Shown in pieces: positions 17,219 to 25,711 of a DNA stretch of 64,000 nt (positions are counted from its first letter, which is position 1; each line of letters starts with the position of its first letter). Both the position numbers and the translations under genes were made by a program. The notes beneath the pieces are model-generated. The model did no database searches. It saw only the letters and a program-made list of their open reading frames with translations, and was not told the origin of the DNA. Where the stretch lies: NCBI RefSeq assembly GCF_001040705.1, contig NZ_CVQP01000006.1, positions 239,760-303,759 on the forward strand. Direction: 5' to 3'. The DNA is from Rhodococcus sp. RD6.2. GTDB lineage: Bacteria > Actinomycetota > Actinomycetes > Mycobacteriales > Mycobacteriaceae.

Positions 17219-17366
17219 TCTCCCAATCCCCGTTTCGGCGCCCCTGGCGCCTGATCGCCGCCCTGATGCGTTGTCGTCGGCGCCGATACAACAGCGGTAT
17301 CGGCTTCTCCTCCGCCTTCCAGGACGACGATCATTTCACCAGGTGCATCCGAGAAGGATTGGGAGA
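17219..17366. repeat. 11-bp inverted repeat bracketing the 17.2-17.4 kb gap
   Basis: TCTCCCAATCC (17219-17229) and GGATTGGGAGA (17356-17366) are perfect reverse complements 126 bases apart, in the gap between two convergent genes. The enclosed DNA holds a terminator-like hairpin but no convincing gene. Confidence 0.5.
17282..17304. terminator. Terminator-like hairpin between convergent genes
   Basis: GCCGATAC and GTATCGGC form a perfect 8-bp stem with a 7-base loop, between the AurF-type gene stop and the TetR gene stop. Confidence 0.55.
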
Positions 17367-17372
17367 TACGCC

Positions 17373-18110
17373 CTAGTCCTCCCGGGCCGACAGCTGCGCG
17401 ATCAGCTCCGTCAGCTCCGTGCGCGGATCGACGGTGAGTCCGACGGACCTGATCGCGCCGTCGAGTGCGTACCGGGTCAGCGTCGCCAGTTCGTCGACGA
17501 TCTGCTCTCTGCTGCGGACCGGGGCCGGGTTGTGCACCCAGTGTCGCAGCGTTCCCTCGACCATCGTCACCAGTGCGAACGGCAGGGTGTCGAAGATCCC
17601 GTCCCCGATGTCGACGCCGACCTGGCTCGCGATCGAGGTGAGCACCTCCTGGGCGCGCTGCGACATCCGGAGTTTGAGGGCGGTGACCGCGTCGACATCC
17701 GGCGGGCCCTCGTGGGTCGGCCCGGTGCGGGCGAACTCGTCGAGTCTCGGGTGGTCGACCATCCAGTCGGCCACGGCGCGGATGGTGCGCACGATGATCT
17801 CCTCGAACGACCCGTGGGAGATGTCGAGGCGGTCCTCGAGTGTTCGGGAGAACTCGTCGATCAGGTGCGATCTGATGCGCCGGTCCAGGTCCTCGCGTCC
17901 CTCGAACTGGCGGTAGACGACCGACTTCGCAAGTCCGGCGCGGGCCGAGATCTGTCGAACGGAGACGTCCGTGCCTGCCGGCGCCTCCTCGAGAAGTTCC
18001 ACCGCAGCCAGCAGGATGCGGGACCGGCGCTCGGAATTGTGCTGTTCCCACCGGGCTTCGTGTCCGCTCGCCTGCGAGTCCTCACGCAGGCCCGGGTCGG
18101 TGGTCGCCAT
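17373..18110 (-). CDS. TetR/AcrR-family transcriptional regulator
   Basis: 245 residues, long for a TetR protein. After a charged 25-residue arm comes a helix-turn-helix with ILLAAVELLEEAP, VSVRQISARAGLAKSVVY and RQFEGREDL; the recognition helix is SVVYRQF. TAAACT lies seven bases before the ATG at 18110 (leaderless-like), so it probably has its own promoter though it follows the methyltransferase gene by 10 bases. It may act on the convergent AurF-type gene through the palindrome at 16136; that link is inference. Confidence 0.88.
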   Translation of the reverse strand: MATTDPGLREDSQASGHEARWEQHNSERRSRILLAAVELLEEAPAGTDVSVRQISARAGLAKSVVYRQFEGREDLDRRIRSHLIDEFSRTLEDRLDISHGSFEEIIVRTIRAVADWMVDHPRLDEFARTGPTHEGPPDVDAVTALKLRMSQRAQEVLTSIASQVGVDIGDGIFDTLPFALVTMVEGTLRHWVHNPAPVRSREQIVDELATLTRYALDGAIRSVGLTVDPRTELTELIAQLSARED

Positions 18111-18120
18111 GTGCGGAAGT

Positions 18121-18795
18121 TTATCGAGAGGACTCGTCCGCCCTCGCCGCCGATACGACGGTGGCTCCGAGCGCGTCGCACCTGGCCACCCGAGGTGCGA
18201 GGCCGGCGCGGGCGCAGGCGTCCGCGGTGAGAGGGGCCTGCCGCCGACTGGTCTCGACGATCAGGTGCCCGCCGGGTGCGAGCCAGTCGGGGGCCGCGGC
18301 GGCGACGCGTCGATGGACGTCCACGCCGTCGGCTCCTCCGTCGAGTGCGCAGCGCGGTTCGTGCAGGCGCGCCTCGGGTGGCATGGTCGCGATGGCGTCG
18401 GACGGCACGTAGGGGGCGTTCACGACGAGCAGGTCGACGCGGCCGAGCAGGGTGCGCGGCAGCGCGTCGTACAGATCACCGAGGTGAACCGCGCCGGTGG
18501 CGACGTTGCGGCGTGCGCAGTCCACCGCGATCGGGTCCACATCCGACGCGTGCAGATCGATCGACGGAAACCGCGTGTCGGCAGCGATGGCGGCGCCCAC
18601 CGCACCCGATCCGCAACACAGGTCGACGACTACCGCGTCCGGGCGCGAAATCGCTGCGAGCGCGCGGTTCACGAGGAACTCGGTGCGCCTGCGCGGCACG
18701 AAAACGCCCGGCATGAGGCCGATCCGGAGCCCGCGGAACTCGACCCATCCGAGGATCTGTTCGAGAGGACGCCCGGACACCCGGTCCCGGATCAT
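18121..18795 (-). CDS. HemK/PrmC-like protein-glutamine N5-methyltransferase, start uncertain
   Basis: The part from the first usable ATG (18795) has 224 residues. Family motifs are GRPLEQILGWVEFRG, VDLCCGSGAVGAAIA (SAM-binding motif I), and NAPYVPSDAI in place of the usual NPPY. The homologous reading frame continues upstream through FAEDEARLLLDAAEHD to about 18900, as expected for the missing N-terminal domain, but this extension has no ATG, GTG or TTG before an in-frame TGA, which is the stop of the preceding TetR gene. A rare start codon, a lost start, or a short active form are all possible. The likely role is methylating a Gln in a release factor or ribosomal protein. Confidence 0.75.
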   Translation of the reverse strand: MIRDRVSGRPLEQILGWVEFRGLRIGLMPGVFVPRRRTEFLVNRALAAISRPDAVVVDLCCGSGAVGAAIAADTRFPSIDLHASDVDPIAVDCARRNVATGAVHLGDLYDALPRTLLGRVDLLVVNAPYVPSDAIATMPPEARLHEPRCALDGGADGVDVHRRVAAAAPDWLAPGGHLIVETSRRQAPLTADACARAGLAPRVARCDALGATVVSAARADESSR

Positions 18796-19014
18796 CGCGG
18801 CGAGGTCGTCGTCGTGCTCCGCGGCGTCGAGGAGGAGTCGAGCCTCGTCCTCGGCGAATACGCATCCGGCGCCGCGCAGCGTCGCGGCGACATCGGTCGG
18901 GGTGAATTCCTGGATGGGCGTGGGCGAAACCTCACTGATCGGGTACGTGTGGATCGTGCCGTACCCATGGTGGACCAGCGCGGCGCCGCGCGCATCCGGT
19001 TTTGGTGCGGCGTG

Positions 19015-19581
19015 TCAGGGGTGTCGGCGTGATACTCCGAGGAGCAGGGCGACGAGCTCGAGTGCGGTGTCGATCTGGGCGGTCTCGCCGCCGAGGAGTG
19101 GCGCGTAGAGGTGAACGTCGCAGATTCGCACGATCGCCTGTCCGAGGACGGTCGGTGACAGCGCCAGCGTGAGTGCGCCCGCTGCTTCCTCCCGTTCGAG
19201 CATCTCGGCCATGATGCGGGCGGACACCGTCTCGATGGATCCCGGCATCAGGGCGAGTCGGGCGAAGAGCAGCGGTTCACGCTTCGTCAGAGCCCGCAGC
19301 GGCGGGGAGGCGTCCACGGTCCGCATGACGCGCTCGACGAAGTCCAGGACGAAGTCCGCGCCGCTGCCCGGAGCCCGTTCGATCGCCCATCGGTAGGTGC
19401 GTTCGGTGGCCTCGGCGAGGACGATCGCGAGCAGTTCCTCGCGGTTGCCCACCCACCGGTACAGGGTGGCTCGTCCGACGCCGAGTTCCTGTGCGAGCGA
19501 GGACATGTCGAGCGGCAGTCCCTCCAGATAGATCCGGGTGGCGGCGTCGATCGCGCGGCGACGGTCGGCATCGGGTCGCAT
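19015..19581 (-). CDS. qsdR: QsdR-like TetR regulator of the lactonase operon
   Basis: 188 residues. The N-terminal helix-turn-helix LDMSSLAQELGVGRATLYRWVGNREELLA is complete (in two pieces), with recognition helix RATLYRWV. It is divergent from the QsdA-like lactonase, and an 8-bp-arm palindrome lies between the two starts. In Rhodococcus erythropolis a TetR protein, QsdR, represses the qsdA operon in this same arrangement (established knowledge), so the symbol rests on context and family, not on residue-level comparison. GAGGAG lies seven bases before the ATG. Confidence 0.75.
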   Translation of the reverse strand: MRPDADRRRAIDAATRIYLEGLPLDMSSLAQELGVGRATLYRWVGNREELLAIVLAEATERTYRWAIERAPGSGADFVLDFVERVMRTVDASPPLRALTKREPLLFARLALMPGSIETVSARIMAEMLEREEAAGALTLALSPTVLGQAIVRICDVHLYAPLLGGETAQIDTALELVALLLGVSRRHP

Positions 19582-19646
19582 AGGTCATCTCCTCACGTGC
19601 CGGAACATCATGCAATTCGATCTGACTGTTGACGCGCGTGGGTGCC

Positions 19647-19671
19647 TGAGACAGACTAGCGCACTGTCTCA
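19647..19671. promoter_or_regulatory. Operator palindrome between qsdR and qsdA
   Basis: TGAGACAG and CTGTCTCA are perfect 8-bp arms separated by 9 bases, 37 bases before the lactonase ATG. TTGACG at 19629-19634 could be a -35 element, placing the operator over the -10 region. This is the natural site for the divergent TetR repressor. Confidence 0.7.
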
Positions 19672-19707
19672 CCATTGAGTGATGCCAGTCACATCGAGGA
19701 GCTCTCC

Positions 19708-20685
19708 ATGGCCCAAGTCCAGACCGTCCGCGGCTCCGTCGACGCCGCAACCCTCGGCCCCACCCTCATGCACGAGCACGTGTTCGTACTCGGCGAGGAG
19801 ATGCGGCAGAACTACGGCAACTACCCCAACCACTGGGACGAGGACGCTCGCGTCGCCGACGCCGTCGCGAAACTCACCGAGTGCAAGGGTCGGGGCATCG
19901 ACACCATCGTCGACCCCACCGTCATCGGCCTCGGTCGCTACATTCCGCGCATTCAGCGCATCAACGAGCAGGTCGACATCAACATCGTCGTCGCGACCGG
20001 GATCTACACGTACAACGACGTGCCGTTCCAGTTTCACTACACCGGCCCCGGCCTGCTGTTCGACGTCGCGGAGCCGATGGTCGAGATGTTCGTCACGGAC
20101 ATCAGGGACGGCATCGCCGGCACCGGCGTGAAGGCGGCATTCCTCAAGTGCGCCATCGAGGAGCAGGGCCTGACGCCGGGTGTCGAGCGTGTCATGCGCG
20201 CGGTCGGACAGGCGCACGTCGAGACCGGCGTCCCGATCACCGTGCACACCAACCCGCACACCGAATCCGGTCTCGTCGCGCAGAAGGTCCTCGCGTCCGA
20301 GGGCGTCGACCTGACGAAGGTCGTGATCGGTCACTCTGGTGACTCCACCGACCTCGACTACCTGTGCCGTATCGCGGACGCGGGCTCGTACCTCGGCATG
20401 GACCGGTTCGGTCTCGACGTCCTGCTGCCGTTCGAGAACCGCGTCGACACGGTCGCCGAGCTGGTCCGGCGCGGGTACGCGGAGCGGATGGTGCTCGCCC
20501 ACGACGCCGCGTGCTTCATCGACTGGTTCGAGGAAGGCGCCAAGGCCGCGGCCGTGCCGAACTGGAACTTCACCCACATCAGCGACGACGTGATTCCGGC
20601 GCTCGCCCTGCGCGGCGTCACCGAGCAGCAGGTCGCGACGATGATGGTCGACAACCCTCGCCGCTACTTCGAGGTCACGCCATGA
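19708..20685 (+). CDS. qsdA: QsdA-like phosphotriesterase-family lactonase
   Basis: 325 residues, an amidohydrolase-superfamily TIM barrel. It hydrolyses lactones; the R. erythropolis homologue QsdA opens N-acyl-homoserine lactones and so quenches quorum signals. All binuclear metal ligands are visible: His22 and His24 in LMHEHVF, Lys147 (to be carboxylated) in AFLKCA, His180 in ITVHTN, His209 in VIGHSGD and Asp266 in LAHDAAC. The ATG at 19708 has GAGGAG six bases upstream and gives the conserved MAQVQTVRG start; the frame from 19675 is longer without support. It overlaps the ligase gene by ATGA. Confidence 0.9.
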   Translation: MAQVQTVRGSVDAATLGPTLMHEHVFVLGEEMRQNYGNYPNHWDEDARVADAVAKLTECKGRGIDTIVDPTVIGLGRYIPRIQRINEQVDINIVVATGIYTYNDVPFQFHYTGPGLLFDVAEPMVEMFVTDIRDGIAGTGVKAAFLKCAIEEQGLTPGVERVMRAVGQAHVETGVPITVHTNPHTESGLVAQKVLASEGVDLTKVVIGHSGDSTDLDYLCRIADAGSYLGMDRFGLDVLLPFENRVDTVAELVRRGYAERMVLAHDAACFIDWFEEGAKAAAVPNWNFTHISDDVIPALALRGVTEQQVATMMVDNPRRYFEVTP

Positions 20686-22331
20686 CCGCCTACGACGACC
20701 GAATCTGGTTGCAGCACTACCCGAGCGGCATTCGGGAGGACGCGCACAGCGAGTTCGACACCGCGCTCGCGATGTTCCGGGCGTCGCTCGACCGAGCGCC
20801 GGGCGGCGCCGCGATCCACTACTTCGACGCCACCGTCACCTACCGCGACCTCGGCCAGATGTCGGACGCGCTCGCGGTGGCGCTGGGGGAGCGGGGGATC
20901 GGGAAGGGCGACCGCGTCGCGCTCGTCCTGCAGAACGTGCCGCAGTTCCACGTCGCGGTGCTCGCGGCGTGGAAGCTCGGCGCCGTGGTGGTGCCGCTCA
21001 ACCCGATGTACCGGGACCGCGAACTCCACGCCGTTCTCGCCGACAGCGGTGCCGCCGTGGTGATTTGTCTGGAATCGGTTCACGCCGAGGTGATCTCGGC
21101 GTCGTCCGGGACGGCGGTCACGTCGGTGATCACCACATCCGAACTCGACTTCCGGACGCGCGAGGAGCCGCGCATCTTCGGTGACGACCCGCAACGCGGA
21201 GCCGCCGCCGGGGACGACCTGCTCGAGCTGATCGACCGGTTCCGTGGCCGCACGCCCGCCGACGTCCCACTCGAACCCGACGATCTGGCGTACCTGCCGT
21301 ACACCTCGGGCACGACCGGTCCACCGAAGGGCGCGATGAACACCCACGCCAACGTGGTGTTCACCGCCCAGATCTACCGCGACTGGACACGACTCGGCCC
21401 GGAGTCGGTGGTGTACGCGGTGGCCCCGCTGTTCCACATCACCGGACTGATCGCCAACATCGCGGCGCCCCTGCTCAGTGGTTCCGCCGTCATCCTGACG
21501 TGCCGGTTCCATCCCCTCGTTGCCGCAGAAGCGATCGCCGAGCACCGCGCCACCGCCACGATCGGTGCGATCACCGTGTTCATCGCGTGGACGAACAACG
21601 ACGCCGTCACCGCCGAGCAGCTCTCGAGCCTGCGCTCGGTGTACTCGGGCGGTGCCCCCGTCCCGCACGCGGCGCTCGAGGCGTTCCGGGCGAAGTTCGG
21701 GCACTACATCCACAACGGCTACGGGCTCACCGAGACCACCAGCCCTGCCGTCGTCGTGCCGCACGGTGTGGAGGCGCCGGTGGACCCCGGGTCCGGGGCG
21801 GTCGCGGTGGGGGTGCCGGTGTCGGGCACGGTGGTGTCCGTGGTCGACGAGTCCGACGCCCCGGTACCCGTCGGCGACGTCGGCGAGATCGTGATCACCG
21901 GGCCGCAGGTGGCCGGCGGCTACTGGAACAGGCCCGACGAGACCGAGCATGCGATGCCGTCGGGTCGATTCCACACGGGCGACGTCGGATTCATGGACGC
22001 CGGTGGCTGGTTCTACGTCGTCGACCGGAAGAAGGACCAGATCAACGCCTCCGGGTTCAAGGTGTGGCCGCGCGAGGTCGAGGACGTGCTCTACGAGCAC
22101 CCTGCGGTCCGCGAGGCAGCGGTGGTGGGTGTCGTCGACCCGTACCGCGGTGAGACCGTCAAGGCCGTGGTCTCGCTCAAGCCGGGACGGACTGCGGATG
22201 TCGTTGCGCTGCAGGAGTTCTGTCGTGGACGGCTGGCGGCCTACAAGTGCCCGCGCGTTGTCGAGGTGCGCGACGACCTGCCGAAGACGGTGAGCGGCAA
22301 AATCCTTCGCCGTGCGCTGCGTGAAAGCTGA
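20682..22331 (+). CDS. qsdC: QsdC-like acyl-CoA ligase (ANL superfamily)
   Basis: 549 residues. It activates a carboxylic acid with ATP and CoA. The AMP-binding P-loop motif YTSGTTGPPKGAM is near residue 205, then YGLTETTSP, the hinge motif FHTGDVGFMD, VDRKKDQIN, and the catalytic Lys in PKTVSGKILRR at the C-terminus. The ATG at 20682 overlaps the lactonase stop by 4 bases. In R. erythropolis the second gene of the qsd operon is a fatty acyl-CoA ligase thought to prepare the released acid for beta-oxidation; the same role is likely here. Confidence 0.85.
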   Translation: MTAYDDRIWLQHYPSGIREDAHSEFDTALAMFRASLDRAPGGAAIHYFDATVTYRDLGQMSDALAVALGERGIGKGDRVALVLQNVPQFHVAVLAAWKLGAVVVPLNPMYRDRELHAVLADSGAAVVICLESVHAEVISASSGTAVTSVITTSELDFRTREEPRIFGDDPQRGAAAGDDLLELIDRFRGRTPADVPLEPDDLAYLPYTSGTTGPPKGAMNTHANVVFTAQIYRDWTRLGPESVVYAVAPLFHITGLIANIAAPLLSGSAVILTCRFHPLVAAEAIAEHRATATIGAITVFIAWTNNDAVTAEQLSSLRSVYSGGAPVPHAALEAFRAKFGHYIHNGYGLTETTSPAVVVPHGVEAPVDPGSGAVAVGVPVSGTVVSVVDESDAPVPVGDVGEIVITGPQVAGGYWNRPDETEHAMPSGRFHTGDVGFMDAGGWFYVVDRKKDQINASGFKVWPREVEDVLYEHPAVREAAVVGVVDPYRGETVKAVVSLKPGRTADVVALQEFCRGRLAAYKCPRVVEVRDDLPKTVSGKILRRALRES

Positions 22332-22411
22332 CGGCCGCGCAGCTGAGCTACCCCAAGTGAGTGATTGACATCACACGTCTGCTCGGCCATAGTGGGCAAG
22401 CGCTCGCTTAC

Positions 22412-22433
22412 CTGAAGTTGACGTCAAGTCTGA
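22412..22433. promoter_or_regulatory. Weaker copy of the 22-bp cassette operator
   Basis: The 22 bases match the copy at 27375 (on its minus strand) at 16 positions by hand alignment, including TGAA near the left end and CGTCAAGT in the centre. It lies 37 bases before the MHS transporter ATG, with no other recognisable signal, so the transporter may belong to the same regulon. Confidence 0.4.
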
Positions 22434-22469
22434 ACGATCGTCCAGTGAACCGAGATCTAGGAGAGATGG

Positions 22470-23849
22470 ATGACCACATCCGCAGTCGACCCCGGGCGCA
22501 CAGCCGCCGGCGCCGTCGAGTCGAAGAAGGGCGCCCGCGCCCATCGCAAACTGCAGTTCGCCGGACTCGTCGGCAGCTCGATCGAGTGGTACGACTTCTT
22601 CCTCTACGGAACCGCGGCCGCGCTGGTGTTCCCGCATGTGTTCTTCCCGGACTCGTCGCCGCTCATGGCGACGTTGCTCTCGTTCAGTACGTTCTGGGCC
22701 GGCTTCGTCGCGCGCCCGCTCGGCGGACTGATCGCCGGCCACTACGGTGACAAGTTCGGTCGCAAGCCCGCCGTCGTCACCTGCCTGCTCCTGATGGGTC
22801 TGGCCACGTTCCTGATCGGGTGCCTGCCCGGAGCCAATACGATCGGGGTCGCGGCACCGATCCTGCTGGTGGTGCTTCGCTTCGTTCAGGGCCTGGCATG
22901 CGGCGGCCAGTGGGGAGGCATCGTCCTCCTGCTCACCGAATCGGCGAGCCCCAAGAAGCGCGGCTTCTCGGGCACCTTCGGGCAGATGGGCGTCTCCTTC
23001 GGCGTCGTGCTCGGCAACATCGCATTCCTCAGTGCCACCGCGGCGATCTCGAACGACGCGTTCCTGTCGTGGGGGTGGCGCATTCCGTTCCTCGCGAGCG
23101 CGGTGCTCTTCCCCGTTGTCCTCTACATCCAGACCAAGGTCGAGGACAGCCCGGAGTTCAAGGAGCTCGAGGAGAAGGCATCCGCGGGCAAGGAGGTCGT
23201 GGCCCAGGCGCCGCTGAAGCAGGCCCTCAAGGCGCACTGGCGCACCATCCTGCTCGGCTGCGGACTGCTCGCGGCGACGAACTCGCTGTTCTACATCTCG
23301 ATCGCGGGTGTGCTCACCTACGCCACCGCCGAACTCGACATGAACCGCAACGACCTGCTGACCATCTCGATGCTCAGCTGCATCATCTCGGTGCCGGTGG
23401 TGGCACTGTCGGGGTGGGCCTCCGACCGGATCGGCCGCCGTCCCCTGATCATCGCCGGCGGCATCGCGATCGTCCTGTGGGCGTTCCCGTACTTCATGCT
23501 CGTCAACACGGCGAACCTGGCGCTGTTCTTCATCGCGGTCACCGTCGGCAGCATCTTCCAGTCGATGACCTACGGTCCGATCGCGGCGTACATGGGGGAG
23601 TTGTTCGCCCCGAACGTGCGGTACTCCGGTGCGTCACTGGCGTACCAGCTGGCCGCCATCACCGTCAGTGGCGGCACCCCGTTCATCATGACCGCGCTGA
23701 TCGCCCGGACCGGAACCACCACGCTCGTCGCGGTGTTCGTCGCGCTGATGGGTCTGGTGACCGTCCTGTCCGCATGGCGGCTGCGCGAGACGAACACGGC
23801 CGAGGTGCGGCGTGATCCGACCGCGATCCCGGGTGCGCAGTTCTACTGA
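22470..23849 (+). CDS. MHS-type major facilitator transporter
   Basis: 459 residues with twelve predicted membrane segments. SSIEWYDFFLYGTAAALVF near residue 30 and GHYGDKFGRKPA between segments 2 and 3 are hallmarks of the metabolite:H+ symporter group, which imports organic acids such as shikimate, ketoglutarate or aromatic acids. AGGAGA precedes the ATG. It sits between the lactonase-ligase pair and a TetR gene, and a weak copy of the cassette operator lies upstream, so import of the substrate for the neighbouring catabolic genes is the simplest inference. Confidence 0.88.
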   Translation: MTTSAVDPGRTAAGAVESKKGARAHRKLQFAGLVGSSIEWYDFFLYGTAAALVFPHVFFPDSSPLMATLLSFSTFWAGFVARPLGGLIAGHYGDKFGRKPAVVTCLLLMGLATFLIGCLPGANTIGVAAPILLVVLRFVQGLACGGQWGGIVLLLTESASPKKRGFSGTFGQMGVSFGVVLGNIAFLSATAAISNDAFLSWGWRIPFLASAVLFPVVLYIQTKVEDSPEFKELEEKASAGKEVVAQAPLKQALKAHWRTILLGCGLLAATNSLFYISIAGVLTYATAELDMNRNDLLTISMLSCIISVPVVALSGWASDRIGRRPLIIAGGIAIVLWAFPYFMLVNTANLALFFIAVTVGSIFQSMTYGPIAAYMGELFAPNVRYSGASLAYQLAAITVSGGTPFIMTALIARTGTTTLVAVFVALMGLVTVLSAWRLRETNTAEVRRDPTAIPGAQFY

Positions 23850-23868
23850 CCCCTCCCCGAATCCGGTT

Positions 23869-23902
23869 CGATGCCCGCCGCGCGCACGTGCGGCGGGCAT
23901 CG
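23869..23902 (+). terminator. Terminator after the MHS transporter
   Basis: A perfect 13-bp stem (arms 23869-23881 and 23890-23902) begins 20 bases after the transporter stop. It separates the transporter from the TetR gene at 23980. Confidence 0.75.
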
Positions 23903-23979
23903 TCGTCCGGGTACCCGGACGACGCGTGTCGGCGGGCGGGTGGATCGGCCTGACCGGCGTCGTTGCTATAACTGTGGTC

Positions 23980-24651
23980 ATGTCACGTTCCACAGAGGAA
24001 GGCCCGGAGGACGTACCGCCGTCGATGGCGAACTCGGCGTTGCTCCGTGAGCTTCCCGCCACCGAACGTGGGCTGCGCACCCGCTCGGCACTGATCGCGG
24101 CCGCTCGCACGGTGTTCGAGCGGGAGGGATATCTCGACGCGCGGCTGATCGACATCACGAAGGAAGCCAGCTGCTCGGCGGGCACGTTCTACACGTACTT
24201 CTCCAGCAAGGAGGAGATCTTCGCCGCGGTTCTCGAACTCGCGCAGGAAGACATGATGCATCCCGGGATGCCGCACGTCGAGGACGAGGACGACCCCGCG
24301 GCGATCGTCGAGGCCAGTAACCGGGCGTACTTCGAGGCGTATCGCCGCAACGCGAAGCTGATGGGCCTGCTCGAGCAGGTGGCCAACGTGGACCCGGAGT
24401 TCCGCACCCTGCGGCAGAAGCGGGGCGAGGCGTTCATCCGGCGTAACGCTCGCAGCATCGCGTCCCTGCAGGCGCGTGGTCTCGCCGACACCGACATCGA
24501 TCCGCTGCTCGCATCGCGCGCGCTGTCGGGCATGATCAGCCGGCTCGCGTTCACCTACTTCGTGATCGGCGAGGGCGAGGGTGATCTCGACGAGTTGGTC
24601 CGCACGGCCACCCGGCTGTGGGTGAACGCGCTCCTCATCGCGAGGCGCTGA
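23980..24651 (+). CDS. TetR regulator, paralogue of the one at 27411
   Basis: 223 residues. The helix-turn-helix ARTVFEREGYLDARLIDITKEASCSAGTFYTYFSSKEEI (read in pieces) is followed by a ligand domain with RNAKLMGLLEQVANVDPEF. The regulator at 27411 shares the same segments almost residue for residue, including the recognition helix GTFYTYF, so the two are paralogues that may read similar operators. TATAAC at 23967-23972 ends seven bases before the ATG, with no ribosome-binding site: a leaderless transcript is likely. The frame from 23812 lacks support. Confidence 0.88.
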   Translation: MSRSTEEGPEDVPPSMANSALLRELPATERGLRTRSALIAAARTVFEREGYLDARLIDITKEASCSAGTFYTYFSSKEEIFAAVLELAQEDMMHPGMPHVEDEDDPAAIVEASNRAYFEAYRRNAKLMGLLEQVANVDPEFRTLRQKRGEAFIRRNARSIASLQARGLADTDIDPLLASRALSGMISRLAFTYFVIGEGEGDLDELVRTATRLWVNALLIARR

Positions 24652-24658
24652 CGCGCGT

Positions 24659-24698
24659 GTGCGCGAGTTCGGTAGCCGGAGCCACCGAACTCGCGCAC
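24659..24698. terminator. Bidirectional terminator hairpin
   Basis: A perfect 15-bp stem (24659-24673 with 24684-24698) and a 10-base loop between the convergent TetR and oxidoreductase genes. Confidence 0.75.
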
Positions 24699-24712
24699 AG
24701 CGGCGCAGCCGC

Positions 24713-25711
24713 CTACACCTCGAGGACGAGTTTCCCGGTGTTGGCGCCGTCGAAGAGCATGTTCAGGGTGCGACCGAACGCTTCGATGCCACCGGACTCC
24801 ACCTGTTCGCGGGCGATCAGGTCGCCGCGGCGGATCCAGTTCGACAGCGCGGCCTGCGCCTCGGGGAACCGGTCGGCGTAGTCGAAGACGATGAGGCCCG
24901 CCATCGACGCCCGGTTCACCAGCAGCGACAGATAGCGGGATGGGCCGGGCTGCGGGTCCGTCGCGTTGTAGCCGGAGATCGCACCGCAGATCACGACCCG
25001 CGCGTGGGTTCGCAACTGGGCCAACGCCGAGTTGAGGATCTCGCCGCCGACGTTGTCGAAGAAGACGTCGATCCCCGTCGGTGCGGCGGCGTGCAGCGCC
25101 CGACCGATCGACCCGGCGCGGTAGTCGATCGCCGCGTCGAAGCCGAGGTCGTCGGTGAGCCACGCGCACTTCTCCGGTCCACCCGCGATCCCGACGACCC
25201 GGCATCCCATGAGCTTCGCGATCTGCCCCGCGACGCTGCCGACGGCACCCGCGGCGCCCGAGATCAGCACGGTGTCGCCGGGTTTCATCCGTCCCACGTC
25301 GATCAGCCCGAAATAGGCCGTAATCCCGGGGAATCCGAGCGCACCGAGCCAGGTCGGACCGGGTGCGAGATCGAGGTCGACGACGGTCACGTCGCTGCCG
25401 TCCGAAAGGGCGTACTCGCAGGCGCCGAACAGTCCGGCGACGGCGGTGCCGACGGGAAACCGGTCGTTGCGGGACGCGTGGACCCGCCCGACGGCGTGCG
25501 CACGCATGACGGCGCCGATGGCGACCGGGGGAACGTACGAGCGGACGTCGTCGAGCCAGCCGCGCATGGCCGGATCGACGGACACGTACTCCACCTTCAC
25601 CACGAACTCGCCGTCGCCGGGTTCGGGGACGGGTTCGGTGGTGATCGACCACGTGCTGTCGTCGATGCGGCCGACGGGACGAGTGGCGAGGCGGACCTGA
25701 CGGTTGCTCAT
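24713..25711 (-). CDS. NADP-dependent medium-chain oxidoreductase (PTGR/CurA-like)
   Basis: 332 residues of the zinc-free medium-chain reductase group that reduces enones and alkenals. Signatures are VSVDPAMRGWL near residue 45, VLISGAAGAVGSVAGQIAK near 145 (nucleotide-binding loop), GGPEKCAWL, and DVFFDNVGGEILN. No zinc-ligand Cys or His cluster is seen. The ATG at 25711 forms an ATGA overlap with the ligase stop, so it is co-translated. Within the cassette it may reduce an alpha,beta-unsaturated intermediate. Confidence 0.87.
   Translation of the reverse strand: MSNRQVRLATRPVGRIDDSTWSITTEPVPEPGDGEFVVKVEYVSVDPAMRGWLDDVRSYVPPVAIGAVMRAHAVGRVHASRNDRFPVGTAVAGLFGACEYALSDGSDVTVVDLDLAPGPTWLGALGFPGITAYFGLIDVGRMKPGDTVLISGAAGAVGSVAGQIAKLMGCRVVGIAGGPEKCAWLTDDLGFDAAIDYRAGSIGRALHAAAPTGIDVFFDNVGGEILNSALAQLRTHARVVICGAISGYNATDPQPGPSRYLSLLVNRASMAGLIVFDYADRFPEAQAALSNWIRRGDLIAREQVESGGIEAFGRTLNMLFDGANTGKLVLEV

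Noticed and set aside
23940-23966. Another copy of the 22-bp operator before the TetR gene at 23980
   Set aside because: Only CCGGCGTC agrees; the TGAA arm and the TTCRA arm do not line up.
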